Below, piece by piece: positions 1 to 8,768 of a DNA stretch of 64,000 bases (position 1 is its first letter; every line of letters starts with the position of its first letter). The position numbers were made by a program, and so were the translations under genes. The notes under the pieces are model-generated. The model saw only the letters and a list, made by a program, of their open reading frames with translations, was not told where the DNA came from and searched no databases. This DNA is from Anaeromyxobacter oryzisoli (GTDB taxonomy: Bacteria; Myxococcota; Myxococcia; Myxococcales; Anaeromyxobacteraceae): the NCBI RefSeq assembly GCF_022690765.1, contig NZ_JALCZA010000013.1, positions 34,074-98,073 of the forward strand, in the 5' to 3' direction.

Positions 1-1
1 A

Positions 2-1219
2 GCGAGCCTGCACTTCCAGGCGACGATCGCCACCCAGGGGCACCCCGCGTTCGGCGCGCGCTACTCCGGCCCGAACAGCCTGCGGTCCTCCCATGAGTCG
101 GCCACGTCCGTCGTGACGGACCTCTTCGGCGGGCTCCGGCTCTGGCGCGGCGCGGAGGCGTACCTCCAGCCGGAGCTCGCCGGCGGGCGCGGGCTCGGCT
201 CGACGCTGGGCGTCGCGGCGTTCCCGAGCGGCGAGGTCTATCGGGTCGGCAACCCGGCCCCGGCCGTCATCGTCGGGAAGCTGTTCCTGCGTCAACGCTT
301 CGGGCTCGGCGGTGGGCGCGTGGCGATCGAGGGGGGACCGACCCAGCTCGCCGGCACCCGCGACCGGGACGTGCTCACCCTGACGGTCGGCAAGGTCTCG
401 ACCCCGGACTTCGTGGACTCGAACCCGGTCTCGAACGATCCGCACACTGGGTTCATGAGCTGGGGCCTGTTCGCCGCCGGCGCCTACGACTACCCGGCCG
501 ACACGAAGGGGTACACCTGGGGTGCCGCCGCGGACCTGTCCGTCGAGCGGTGGTCCGCGCGCGCCGGGATCTTCCTCGAGCCGAAGGTCGCCAACCAGAT
601 GCAGCTCGAGTGGCGCCTCGACCGGGCGCGCGCCTGGGTCGTCGAGGTCGAGCGCCGCTACGCCGTGGCCGGGCGGGAGGGGGCGGCGCGCGTGCTGTTC
701 TTCCTGAACGAGGCCCACATGGGCAGCTACGCGCGGGCGCTGGAGGAGCCCCGGCCCGACGTGACCACGACCCGCGCGTATGGCCGGACCAAGCTCGGGG
801 TCGCGGCGAGCGCGAACCAGGACCTCGGCCACGGGCTCGCCGCCTTCGCGCGCGTGAGCTGGAACGACGGGGAGAACGAGAGCTGGGCCTTCACCGAGAT
901 CGATCGCTCGTTCGCCGCCGGCGCGGTCCAGTCCGGCGCGCGCTGGGGGCGCCCGAACGACGAGGCGGGGGCGGCGGTGGTGGTGAGCGGCCTCTCCTCC
1001 CTGCACCGCCGCTACCTCGCCGCGGGCGGGCTCGGCTTCATCCTCGGCGACGGGGCGCTCCGCTACGGGCCGGAGGTGCTGGGCGAGGTCTACTATCGGG
1101 CGGGCCTCACGCGGGAGATCTCGCTCGGGGCGAACTACCAGCCGATCGTGAACCCGGGCTACAACCGCGACCGCGGGCCCGTCCACGTGCTCACGGGCCG
1201 GGTCCACGTGGCGCTCTAG
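2..1219 (+). CDS. Carbohydrate-selective porin, OprB-like (5' end missing)
   Basis: The reading frame is already open at the left edge, so the signal peptide and the start lie outside the window; about 405 residues remain. The sequence alternates short polar and aromatic stretches typical of an outer-membrane beta-barrel, and its first visible part (FQATIATQGHPAFGARYSG, then a conserved LRLWRGAEAYLQPELAGG) resembles OprB/carbohydrate-selective porins, which let sugars cross the outer membrane. It ends in VHVAL rather than the usual terminal aromatic residue. The next gene follows after 13 bases on the same strand, so the two may share a transcript. The family call is from sequence resemblance; the transported substrate is unknown. 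Confidence 0.6.
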   Translation, partial: ASLHFQATIATQGHPAFGARYSGPNSLRSSHESATSVVTDLFGGLRLWRGAEAYLQPELAGGRGLGSTLGVAAFPSGEVYRVGNPAPAVIVGKLFLRQRFGLGGGRVAIEGGPTQLAGTRDRDVLTLTVGKVSTPDFVDSNPVSNDPHTGFMSWGLFAAGAYDYPADTKGYTWGAAADLSVERWSARAGIFLEPKVANQMQLEWRLDRARAWVVEVERRYAVAGREGAARVLFFLNEAHMGSYARALEEPRPDVTTTRAYGRTKLGVAASANQDLGHGLAAFARVSWNDGENESWAFTEIDRSFAAGAVQSGARWGRPNDEAGAAVVVSGLSSLHRRYLAAGGLGFILGDGALRYGPEVLGEVYYRAGLTREISLGANYQPIVNPGYNRDRGPVHVLTGRVHVAL

Positions 1220-1232
1220 CGCGAGGAAGAGG

Positions 1233-3746
1233 ATGGAGCCGCGCTCCGCAGCCGCGAGCTCGCCGGAAGGCGCAGGGCCGGGCGGCCTCTCCGAGGCCGA
1301 GGCGCGGCGCAGGCTCCGCGCGTTCGGCCCGAACCGCCTCGTCGAGCGCCATCGCTGGGAGTGGCTGCGGGATCTCCTGCGGCTGGTGAGCGACCCGATG
1401 GCGATCATGCTCGCCATCGCCGGGGCGGTCTACCTGCTCCTCGGCGAGGTGAAGGACGGCGTGATCCTCCTCGCCGCCATCGCGCCGGTCCTCGGGGTGG
1501 ACGTCCTCCTCGAGGCGCGCTCGCGGGCCGCCCTGAAGAAGCTCGCCGCCGCCGTGAGCCTTCGCGCCCGGGTGCTCCGCGACGGCGCCGAGCGCGAGAT
1601 CCCGCGCGAGGAGATCGTGCCCGGCGACCTGCTGCTCCTGCGCGAGGGCGATCTCCTGCACGCCGACGGCGTGGTGCGCCGCGCCGCCAACCTCACCCTC
1701 GACGAGTCGCAGCTCACCGGCGAGTCCGAGCCGGTCCGCAAGGAGGCGGTCCCCGCGGGCGCGCCCCCGGAGCCGGCCGACGCCGGGCACGCGTTCTTCG
1801 CCGGCTCCCTGGTCCTGACCGGCCAGGGGATCGGCGAGGTGACGCGCACCGGGCCGCGCACGCGCTTCGGGCGGATCGCCCACCTCGTCGCCGAGGCCGT
1901 CCCCGCCGCGACGCCTCTGCAGCGCAAGACGAGGCGGATGTTCCGCGTCCTCGGCCTCGCCGCGGTGGCGGTCGCGGTGCTGGTCTTCCTGCTCGGCCTG
2001 TGGCGCGGGGGCGACGTGTACCACGCGCTGCTCACGGCGCTGTCCGTCGCGATCGCGTCCGTCCCGGAGGAGTTCCCGCTCGTCTTCACCATCTTCCTGT
2101 CGATGGGGGCGTTCCGCCTCTCGCGGCGCGGCGTCCTGGTGCGGCGCCTCGCGGCCGTCGAGACCCTCGGCTCGACGACCGTCATCTGCACCGACAAGAC
2201 CGGCACCCTCACCGCGGGCCGCTTCGCCCTCGACGCCCACGAGGTGCTCTCCCCGCGCGCGTCGGAGGACGCGCTGCTCGAGGCCGCGGTCCTGGCCTGC
2301 GAGCCGGAGCCGGCCGACACGATGGAGCGCGCGATCGCGGCACACTGCGGCGAGCACGGCCTGCGGCTCGCTCCGCTCCTCGCCGCGTGGCAGCTCGTCC
2401 ACGACCACGACTTCGACGCCGTCGGCAAGCACATGTCGCACGTCTGGCGGCGCGCCGAGGGCGGGGCGGAACCATGGCGCCTGTGCGCCAAGGGGGCGCT
2501 CGAGGGGATCCTCGAGCACTGCCGCCTGGCCGCCGGCGAGCGCGCCCGCGCCGAGGCGGCGAACGCCGCGCTGGCGGCCAAGGGGATGCGGGTGCTCGCC
2601 GTGGCGGAGCGGCGGAGCGCGCACATGACGGGGGTGCGCCAGGAGGACGAGGCGGGGCTGGAGCTGCTCGGGCTGCTCGGCTTCCGGGATCCGCTCCGGC
2701 CGGAGGTGCCCGCCGCGGTGGAGGAGTGCGGCCGGGCGGGGATCCGGGTGAAGCTGGTCACCGGCGACCACCCGCTCACGGCCCACGCCATCGCCGACGC
2801 GGCCGGGATCCCCCACGCGGACCAGGGCGTCGTCACCGGGGACGAGCTCGACGCGCTCCCTCCTGACGCGCGCGCGGAGCGCATCCGCACCTGCGCGATC
2901 TTCGCCCGCGTCCGCCCGGAGCAGAAGCACGCCATCGTGGAGGCGCTCTCGCGCGCCGGCGAGGTCGTCGCCATGACGGGCGACGGCCTGAACGACGCGC
3001 CCGCGCTCCGCCGCGCCGACATCGGCGTCTCCTTCGGGATCCGCGGCACGCCGGTGGCCCGCGCCGCGGCCGATCTCGTCCTGCTCGACGACGACTTCGC
3101 CGCGCTCGTGGCGACCGTGCGCGAGGGGCGGGCGATCTACGCCAACATCCAGCGCGCGTTCCTCTACCTGCTCTCGTTCAAGCTGCGGGTCGCGGGGCTC
3201 GCGCTGCTGGTGCCGCTCGTCGGGCTGCCCGCGCTGTTCCAGCCGGTCCACCTCGTCTGGCTGGAGCTCATCGTCCACCCGGTCTCGGCGCTGGTCTTCG
3301 AGGCCGAGCCGCCGCCCCCCGACCTCATGCGCCGCGCGCCGCGCGATCCGCGCGCGCCGCTCGTGCCGGGGCGGCTCGCGGCGCGGTCGCTCGCCTCCGG
3401 GGCGATCCTCATGATCGCGGCGCTGTGGGCCTACGCGGCTCACCTCTCGCAGGGGGTCGCCTACGCGCGCAGCCTGGGGGTCGCGGTGGTGATCGCCGGG
3501 AGCCTGCTCCAGGTCTGGGCGGAGCGGGCCGGAGACGGGCCGCCGTGGTCGGCGCCGCTCCCGCGGACCTGGCGGTTCTGGGGGGTGTGGGGCGGCGTGG
3601 CGCTCTCGCTGCCGCTGTTCATGCACGTGCCGGCCATCGCCGGGATCTTCCAGATCGTGCCGCTCCAGGCGTCGGACTGGGCGCTCGTGCTGGCCGTCTC
3701 CGCCGCCTCGGTGGCGTGGCGGGCGCTGCCGCGGCGCAGGCGGTGA
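1233..3746 (+). CDS. P-type cation-transporting ATPase (type II-like)
   Basis: This 837-residue protein has the order expected of a P-type cation pump: N-terminal cation-ATPase region, TM1-2, actuator domain with TGES near residue 161, TM3-4, phosphorylation motif DKTGTLT near 319, nucleotide-binding domain, hinge TGDGLNDAP near 581, and a C-terminal block of membrane helices. The start is an ATG preceded by GAGGAAGAGG. The TM4 motif is VPEEFPL rather than the PEGLP of Ca2+ pumps, and the TM6 region reads LIVHPVSALVF where Ca2+ pumps have an N-x-x-T-D pattern. The fold is secure, but transport of Ca2+ should not be assumed. The ion may differ. Confidence 0.92.
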   Translation: MEPRSAAASSPEGAGPGGLSEAEARRRLRAFGPNRLVERHRWEWLRDLLRLVSDPMAIMLAIAGAVYLLLGEVKDGVILLAAIAPVLGVDVLLEARSRAALKKLAAAVSLRARVLRDGAEREIPREEIVPGDLLLLREGDLLHADGVVRRAANLTLDESQLTGESEPVRKEAVPAGAPPEPADAGHAFFAGSLVLTGQGIGEVTRTGPRTRFGRIAHLVAEAVPAATPLQRKTRRMFRVLGLAAVAVAVLVFLLGLWRGGDVYHALLTALSVAIASVPEEFPLVFTIFLSMGAFRLSRRGVLVRRLAAVETLGSTTVICTDKTGTLTAGRFALDAHEVLSPRASEDALLEAAVLACEPEPADTMERAIAAHCGEHGLRLAPLLAAWQLVHDHDFDAVGKHMSHVWRRAEGGAEPWRLCAKGALEGILEHCRLAAGERARAEAANAALAAKGMRVLAVAERRSAHMTGVRQEDEAGLELLGLLGFRDPLRPEVPAAVEECGRAGIRVKLVTGDHPLTAHAIADAAGIPHADQGVVTGDELDALPPDARAERIRTCAIFARVRPEQKHAIVEALSRAGEVVAMTGDGLNDAPALRRADIGVSFGIRGTPVARAAADLVLLDDDFAALVATVREGRAIYANIQRAFLYLLSFKLRVAGLALLVPLVGLPALFQPVHLVWLELIVHPVSALVFEAEPPPPDLMRRAPRDPRAPLVPGRLAARSLASGAILMIAALWAYAAHLSQGVAYARSLGVAVVIAGSLLQVWAERAGDGPPWSAPLPRTWRFWGVWGGVALSLPLFMHVPAIAGIFQIVPLQASDWALVLAVSAASVAWRALPRRRR

Positions 3747-3760
3747 GCCGGTCGCCGCGG

Positions 3761-5260
3761 TCACCCCCCGGCGCCTCGCCGCCGGAGCGCGGCGACGGAC
3801 GCCGCGAGCACCAGCATCGCGGCGAGCGCCGCCGGCCAGTCGCCCGCCGCGGCGTACGGCGTCGGGACCTGGGCGGAGGGGACCGTCGCGAGGAGGACGT
3901 GGTCGTTCCGCTCGCGGGCGGGGAGGCTCGCCCGCACGCGGCCGAGCGGGTCGAACGCCATCGAGGTCGCCGCCCGCACGGGACGCACCACGGACAGGCC
4001 GCCCTCGATCGCCCGCACGCGCGCCATGAGCGCGTGCTGCGGATCGATCCCGCGCCAGTCCGAGGAGGGCAGGACGACCAGCCCCGCGCCGCCCCGCGCG
4101 TGCGCTCGTGCGAGCGGCGGCGAGTCGTAGTCGTAGCAGATCGCCCCCGCGGCCCGGCCCCACGGCCGGTCGTGCACGGCGAGCGGCGCGCGGCTCCGGA
4201 GCGACGGCTCTCCCGGCGGCAGGAAGTGCTTGCCGTAGGTCTCGATCTCCTCGCCGCGCGCGCCGAGCCACCGGTAGACGTTCGCGATCCGGAGGGGCGC
4301 CCGGGACACGACGACGCCGTAGGCCATCACGAGATCCACCCGGTGCGCCCGCGCGAACGCGGCGCCGCGCGCGACGAGCGCGGGCTCCTCCTCGCGCTCG
4401 ACGACCGTCGCGACCTCGTTCCAGGCGACGAGCTGCGCGCCGGCCTCGGCGGCCAGCGCGGACCGCGCGAAGAGCGCGTCCACGTTCCCGCGCAGGTCCG
4501 CGATGCTCGTCATGCGTGCCGGGAAGTCCACCGTCACCCCGGCGACGCGCACCGTCGGCGCGCCGTCGTCCCCCGCCGCGAGCCGCAGCGCGCCCCACCC
4601 GTGCGCGAGCAGCACCGCCGCGGCGGCCGCGAGCGCGTGCGCCCAGGGCCGCCGCCCCGGCGGGGCGACGAGGAGCGACACGGCGCCGCCGATCGGCCAC
4701 GCCATCACGAAGCCGACGAGCGCGAGCCCGCCCAGCGAGGCGACCTGGAGCAGCGGCAGGTTCTCGACCTGGCTCGCGGTGGAGATCGCCCACGCGCCGA
4801 GGGGCGAGCGCGCGCCGGCGAGGTCGGCGAGGGCGGTCAGCGCGGCGAAGGCGTGGACGCCCCACGCCGGGCCGGCCCGGCGCCGGATCGCGTCCCACAG
4901 GACGAGGGTGAGCCAGGTGACGGTTCCCATCGGGACGCCGAAGGCGGCGGCGAACCCCGGGCCGATGGGGGGAGTCACGATCTTGAGGGCCTGCAGCGTG
5001 CTGCCGGCCACGCAGGCGGCCCAGAGGAGCGACCGGCCGCGGGCCCCTCGCCACCGCGTGGCGAGGAGCGCGAGGGGCACCGGCGCGAGCCAGCCCGCGA
5101 GCGCCACGCCCGCGCGGTTCGCCGCGAGGGCGGTGAGGAGGACGCCCGCCGCGGCGAGGGCCCAGGTGGGGGCGCGATCGGCGAGCGGGCGCGGCGTGCC
5201 CTGGGCGGGCGCGGAGCGAGCCCGATCGTGCGCGAGAGTGGTCGGGGTCGTCGGGGGCAT
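3761..5260 (-). CDS. Apolipoprotein N-acyltransferase-like carbon-nitrogen hydrolase
   Basis: The N-terminal half (about residues 30-225) is a string of hydrophobic helices, and the C-terminal half is a nitrilase-superfamily domain with its catalytic triad: Glu near residue 281 (AWNEV), Lys near 343 (YGKHFLPPGE) and Cys near 374 (AICYDYD). A last hydrophobic helix closes the 499-residue protein. This layout matches Lnt, which transfers the third acyl chain onto lipoproteins in the inner membrane. The sequence is divergent from the housekeeping enzyme, and the gene stands alone, convergent with the P-type ATPase, so it may be an accessory paralogue. The start has a good Shine-Dalgarno (AGGAGG, 8 bases upstream). 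Confidence 0.8.
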   Translation of the reverse strand: MPPTTPTTLAHDRARSAPAQGTPRPLADRAPTWALAAAGVLLTALAANRAGVALAGWLAPVPLALLATRWRGARGRSLLWAACVAGSTLQALKIVTPPIGPGFAAAFGVPMGTVTWLTLVLWDAIRRRAGPAWGVHAFAALTALADLAGARSPLGAWAISTASQVENLPLLQVASLGGLALVGFVMAWPIGGAVSLLVAPPGRRPWAHALAAAAAVLLAHGWGALRLAAGDDGAPTVRVAGVTVDFPARMTSIADLRGNVDALFARSALAAEAGAQLVAWNEVATVVEREEEPALVARGAAFARAHRVDLVMAYGVVVSRAPLRIANVYRWLGARGEEIETYGKHFLPPGEPSLRSRAPLAVHDRPWGRAAGAICYDYDSPPLARAHARGGAGLVVLPSSDWRGIDPQHALMARVRAIEGGLSVVRPVRAATSMAFDPLGRVRASLPARERNDHVLLATVPSAQVPTPYAAAGDWPAALAAMLVLAASVAALRRRGAGG

Positions 5261-5446
5261 GGCGAGCTCCTCCTGCGCCGCAGCAGCTCGATGCGAGCGG
5301 GTGCCGACACGGAGGAACCTACGCGCGCCGGGCCCTGCGAGCCTCGCCCCGGGACGCCAATCGTTCGCCCGCCCGCGCCAGCGACACGGCGCGGCCGCGA
5401 CGCAGGCTCACGTCGAGCGGGGCGGCGGCGCGATAAGCTGCGAAGC

Positions 5447-6481
5447 GTGGCCGCCACCGTCCTCCCCGTCGCCACCCGCGCGCTCGTCGAGGCGTGCGGG
5501 CGCCTCGGGCTCGATCCCGACCGACTGCTCGCCCGCGCCGGGATCGAGCGCGCGCGGCTCGAGGACCCGGACTCCCGCCTCGAGGCCGGGCAGGCGGACG
5601 CGGTCTGGCGGGAGGCCCTCCTCGCGAGCGGGGACCCGGCCCTCGCGCTCCGCGCCGCCGAGCAGACGCCCTTCGGCGCCTTCCGTGTCCTCGATTACCT
5701 CGGCGCGAGCGGCGCCACCGTCGGCGAGGGTCTCCGGCGCGTCGCGGCCTACTTCCCGCTCGTCGATCCCCGGGCGGCGCTCGCGGTCGAGGAGGAGGCG
5801 GGCGGTGCGGTGAGTCTCGTGTTCCGGGCCGTGGGGGGCGGCGCGCTTCCGCCGCAGGCGCAGGAGTACACGCTGGCGATCCTCGCCTCGCGCGTGCGGC
5901 AGGTGACGCGCGCGCCCAGGCCGGAGCTCGGCTTCCGCTTCACGTTCTCGCGGCCGGCCCACGCCGCGGAGCACGCGCGGGTTCTCGGCGTCGAGCCCGC
6001 GTACGGCGCGCCCGTCGCGGCGCTGGTCCTCTCGCGCGCCACCTGGGACGCGCCGACCTCCGGGGGCGACCCGCGGCTGCTCGCGGCGCTCGACGAGCAC
6101 GCGCGGGCGCTCCTCGGCCGCGCGTCGGGCGGGGACGGCGCGGCGCGGACGCGTGCCGCCATTTGGGCGGAGCTGACGGGGCGCGAGCCGTCCCTCGCCG
6201 CCGTGGCACGGCGCCTCGGGACCTCGCCGCGGACGCTGCAGCGGCGCCTCGAGGAGGAGGGGACGCGCTTCGCAGCGGAGGTGGATCGCGTCCGGCGGGA
6301 GCGGGCCGAGTCGCTCCTGACGGCCCCAGACGTCGCGATCGCGGAGGTGAGCTGGCTCGTCGGGTTCGCGGAGCAGAGCGCGTTCACGCGGGCGTTCCGG
6401 CGCTGGACCGGGACGTCGCCCAGCGCGTGGCGACGTGAGCACGCCGGCTCGGTGCCGGGGCGTGCCACGCGCCCTCGGTGA
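5447..6481 (+). CDS. AraC-family transcriptional regulator (arabinose-binding-domain type)
   Basis: The 344-residue product has an N-terminal effector domain of the OruR/ArgR-like 'arabinose-binding' class (residues about 15-200) and a C-terminal AraC double helix-turn-helix: LAAVARRLGTSPRTLQRRL for the first and IAEVSWLVGFAEQSAFTRAF for the second, followed by the usual W-TGTSPSAWR ending. I chose the GTG start because conserved sequence begins right after it (ATVLPVATRALVEACGRLGL); no strong ribosome site is visible. It starts 186 bases from the divergent Lnt-like gene and ends close to the convergent PEBP gene. The target genes are unknown. Confidence 0.85.
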   Translation: MAATVLPVATRALVEACGRLGLDPDRLLARAGIERARLEDPDSRLEAGQADAVWREALLASGDPALALRAAEQTPFGAFRVLDYLGASGATVGEGLRRVAAYFPLVDPRAALAVEEEAGGAVSLVFRAVGGGALPPQAQEYTLAILASRVRQVTRAPRPELGFRFTFSRPAHAAEHARVLGVEPAYGAPVAALVLSRATWDAPTSGGDPRLLAALDEHARALLGRASGGDGAARTRAAIWAELTGREPSLAAVARRLGTSPRTLQRRLEEEGTRFAAEVDRVRRERAESLLTAPDVAIAEVSWLVGFAEQSAFTRAFRRWTGTSPSAWRREHAGSVPGRATRPR

Positions 6482-6526
6482 AGCCGCGGCCTCGAGCCGG
6501 CTGATGCTTCGGCGCGCGCGCCGGCG

Positions 6527-7096
6527 TCAGCGACGCCGCTTCTGGTACGTCCCCATGAGCTCGACGCGCTCGAGGACGTGCCCCGCCATCGCTTGCTCGA
6601 GCTTCGCCTTGGTGGGCGTGCCGAGGTCCCCGAGCGTCCGGTCGAGGGCGTGGAGCTTGAAGAAGTACCGGTGGCGGCCGATGGGCGGGCACGGGCCGCC
6701 GTAGCCGGTCCGCTTCCAGTCGTTCAGCCCCTCGCGCGTGCCCGGCGGGAGGCGCGTCAGGGCCTCGGCGAGGCCGGTGGCGCTCGGCGGGATGTCGTAG
6801 AGCACCCAGTGGACGTAGGTCATCCTGGGCGCCTTCGGATCCGGCGCGTCCGGATCGTCCACGATGAGCGCGAGGCTCTTCGTGCCGGCCGGGAGGCCCG
6901 ACCACTCGAGCGCGGGCGAGGCGTCCTTCCCCTCGCAGGTGTGTACGGCCGGGATCTCGCCGCCGGGCGCGAAGGCCGGCGACTTCAGCGTGAGCGCCAT
7001 GGCTCCTCCTCCCGCCACGCCTCCCCGCGGAACGGCACCGAGGAGGACGGCGCCGAGGGCGACCCCCACGGGCAGGACGCGACACATGCTCTCCAT
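6527..7096 (-). CDS. YbhB/YbcL-type phosphatidylethanolamine-binding (PEBP) protein
   Basis: The conserved core starts at MALTLKSPAF and contains the family landmarks DASPALEWSGLP, LALIVDDPDAP, HWVLYDIP and YGGPCPPIGRHRYFF. PEBP proteins bind anionic ligands; the bacterial members are of uncertain function. Two starts are credible. The longer form given here would add a hydrophobic, signal-peptide-like leader (residues 4-32), as in periplasmic YbcL. A shorter form starting at position 7000 has a much better ribosome site (GGAGGAGGAGCC directly before ATG) and would be cytoplasmic like YbhB. The family call is firm, the start is not. Confidence 0.88.
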   Translation of the reverse strand: MESMCRVLPVGVALGAVLLGAVPRGGVAGGGAMALTLKSPAFAPGGEIPAVHTCEGKDASPALEWSGLPAGTKSLALIVDDPDAPDPKAPRMTYVHWVLYDIPPSATGLAEALTRLPPGTREGLNDWKRTGYGGPCPPIGRHRYFFKLHALDRTLGDLGTPTKAKLEQAMAGHVLERVELMGTYQKRRR

Positions 7097-7289
7097 CCTA
7101 GCGCTCGCGGGAGGGTGCGGCGCGATCCGACCGTGGCCTCGCCCGCGGGCATTCGCCGGCGGGCTCGATCCCTCGTGTCGCTCCGGAGCGGCTCACCCTT
7201 GGAGGCCCCCCAACAGGCTCCCTCTCGTTCGCATGCCCTGCGCTACGGTTGCGGGCGACGAACGGTGAAGCCCCCGGAGGCTCTCGGAG

Positions 7290-7730
7290 ATGCCTCGTGT
7301 GCTGCGCGTCGCTGCAGCCGTCGTAGGCGCGCTCTCGGTGGTGTCCGGGTGCGCCACCGGGCGAGCGCGAGACGCGAACACCGCCACGCCCTCGGCGGCG
7401 ACGCGGGCAGGAGGCCTCATGCACCTGGACGAGTCCGCCTCCGGCACCGAGCTGCGGCTCCGCGCCGGGGACACGCTCGAGGTGACGCTCGCCGAGACGC
7501 CCACGACCGGCTACCGCTGGCGGCTGGTCTCGGACGGGGCACCCGCATGCCGCGCCGGCTCGGATCGGTTCGAGCCGCCCTCGTCGATGACGCCGGGAGC
7601 TCCGGGCCGCCACACGTTCACGTTCACGACCGTCCAGCGCGGCGCCGGGGAGATCGTGCTCGTGTCCGTGCGGTCGTTCAGCGGGGCCGAGCCCGCGCGC
7701 CGATTCAGCGTGCACGCCGTCGTCGAGTGA
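7290..7730 (+). CDS. Chagasin-like inhibitor of cysteine peptidases, lipoprotein (MEROPS I42 type)
   Basis: The 146-residue product opens with a lipoprotein signal (hydrophobic core followed by VVSGC), so the mature protein would be lipid-anchored at Cys20. The remainder shows the chagasin/ICP layout: LRAGDTLEVTLAETPTTGYRW is close to the family's NPTTGY loop, followed by GAPGRHTFTF and a GAGEIVLVSVRS strand near the RPW position. Chagasin-family proteins block papain-type (C1) peptidases by inserting these loops into the active site. The third loop reads VRSFSG rather than RPW. Downstream on the opposite strand, end to end, lies a fragment of a C1-type peptidase, which is suggestive of a former enzyme/inhibitor pair. 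Confidence 0.8.
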   Translation: MPRVLRVAAAVVGALSVVSGCATGRARDANTATPSAATRAGGLMHLDESASGTELRLRAGDTLEVTLAETPTTGYRWRLVSDGAPACRAGSDRFEPPSSMTPGAPGRHTFTFTTVQRGAGEIVLVSVRSFSGAEPARRFSVHAVVE

Positions 7731-7785
7731 CGGCGGCGCGCCCGCGCCCGCGGGAGCGGTGCCGCCTATTCGCTCTGACGCACGG

Positions 7786-8067
7786 CTCGTTGTAGTAGAT
7801 GAACAGCCTGGACGGGATGAAGCCCGGGCTCTTCTTCTCCTTGCTCCGCACGTACTGCACCGCGGCCGCGATGGCGTTGCCGGTACAGCTGCCGAGATCG
7901 TCCTGATCGTACGCGTCGGGGAACAAGTTCGTGTCGCGGAGGTCCATCTTGGACGGGAGTGTCTGCAGGTTGACGATCGGGGCCGCGTACATCAGGTCGC
8001 GGTGATCCGGGAGGTCCCGGATCCAGCCATATCGCTGAACCTTGTACGTCCGGAGCTGCTGGGGCAT
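7786..8067 (-). pseudogene. Truncated papain-type (C1) cysteine peptidase, N-terminal fragment
   Basis: The start is convincing: AAGGAGG six bases before ATG, then MPQQLRTYKVQRYGWIRDLP, a propeptide-like start seen in bacterial C1 peptidases. It continues through LPSKMDLRD to DQDDLGSCTGNAIAAA, which carries the catalytic-cysteine motif (GSCTGNA), and on to SRLFIYYNE. After that Glu the similarity stops abruptly and the frame reads into an Arg-rich tail that ends near 7705. The His and Asn of the catalytic dyad, and about two thirds of a normal peptidase, are missing. I therefore treat this as a remnant, probably cut by a deletion whose other edge is close to the inhibitor gene. A peptide could still be translated. 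Confidence 0.7.
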
Positions 8068-8394
8068 GGCGTCCTCCTTCGGGTCGGCGGATGCATACCC
8101 GGACCCAACGTCGGATCCACCGCCGGTGGGAGCCACGCTTCCGGTGGATCCTGCTCCGGGGATGAGCGTCGCTCCGGCGTCGAGGTCGCCGACCGACCCA
8201 CGGACGGCGAGGCGGGCGCGCACGAATCGGCGCGCGCGGGCTGCGTCCCGTCGAACACCAGGAGTGCCACCCAGAGGCCTTCAGGGGAGCAGACGATCGT
8301 CCTGCTCTGGACCGCTCGGTTGCCGTCGTCAGGGGCTCCTCGTAGGCTGACGCCTCCAGACCGGCGCGCGAGCCGGCCCTCCCGCGGAGATCCC
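8068..8394. promoter_or_regulatory. Divergent intergenic region with an inverted repeat
   Basis: No gene is visible here. It separates the peptidase fragment (minus) from the next small gene (plus) and contains the dyad GGATCCACCG (8113-8122) / CGGTGGATCC (8142-8151), perfect arms of ten bases with a 19-base spacer. It could be an operator or a transcript hairpin. Confidence 0.35.
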
Positions 8395-8640
8395 ATGGCC
8401 ACCGAAGACGAACTCAGGTCGGAGCTCGAGCGCCTCAAGGCGGAGAACGCGACGCTCAAGGCGCGCGGCAGCAAGGGCATCTCGATGAAGGTGAGCGAGA
8501 AAGGGGCCGTCTCCGTGTACGGCCTCGGCCGCTTCCCGGTGACGCTCTACCAGGAGCAGTGGCTGAAGCTCCTCGACATCGCGGACGACATCCGCGCGTT
8601 CGTGAAGGAGCACGAGAAGGAGCTCAAGAAGAAGGAGTGA
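8395..8640 (+). CDS. Small conserved protein, coiled-coil N-terminus
   Basis: This 81-residue protein starts with a short heptad-like helix (DELRSELERLKAENATLKA) and continues into the conserved block ISMKVSEKGAVSVYGLGRFP, then LYQEQWLKLLDIADDIRAF and a Lys-rich end. I recognise this block as a widespread small conserved bacterial protein without an assigned function. It has no signal peptide or membrane helix, so it is cytoplasmic. Upstream in-frame codons do not look coding, so the ATG chosen here is the natural start. Confidence 0.8.
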   Translation: MATEDELRSELERLKAENATLKARGSKGISMKVSEKGAVSVYGLGRFPVTLYQEQWLKLLDIADDIRAFVKEHEKELKKKE

Positions 8641-8768
8641 GCGGGCGCGCACCGCCGTGCACGCCGGACGGCCTCGACTAGATCGTAAGCCGGGCCGGTC
8701 GGGACCTTTGGGAGCGAGGCGGCACGCGATCCGAACGCTCGGGTGACCGTCCGGCGAGGGGGCTCGAC

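Noticed and set aside
1191..5054. Very long open frame on the minus strand across the P-type ATPase
   Set aside because: It is Arg/Gly/His-rich shadow sequence antisense to a clear ATPase; GC-rich codons rarely give stops in that phase.
3425..5446. Long in-frame extension upstream of the AraC gene
   Set aside because: Low-complexity Arg/Ala/Gly sequence antisense to the Lnt-like gene; the conserved domain starts at 5447.
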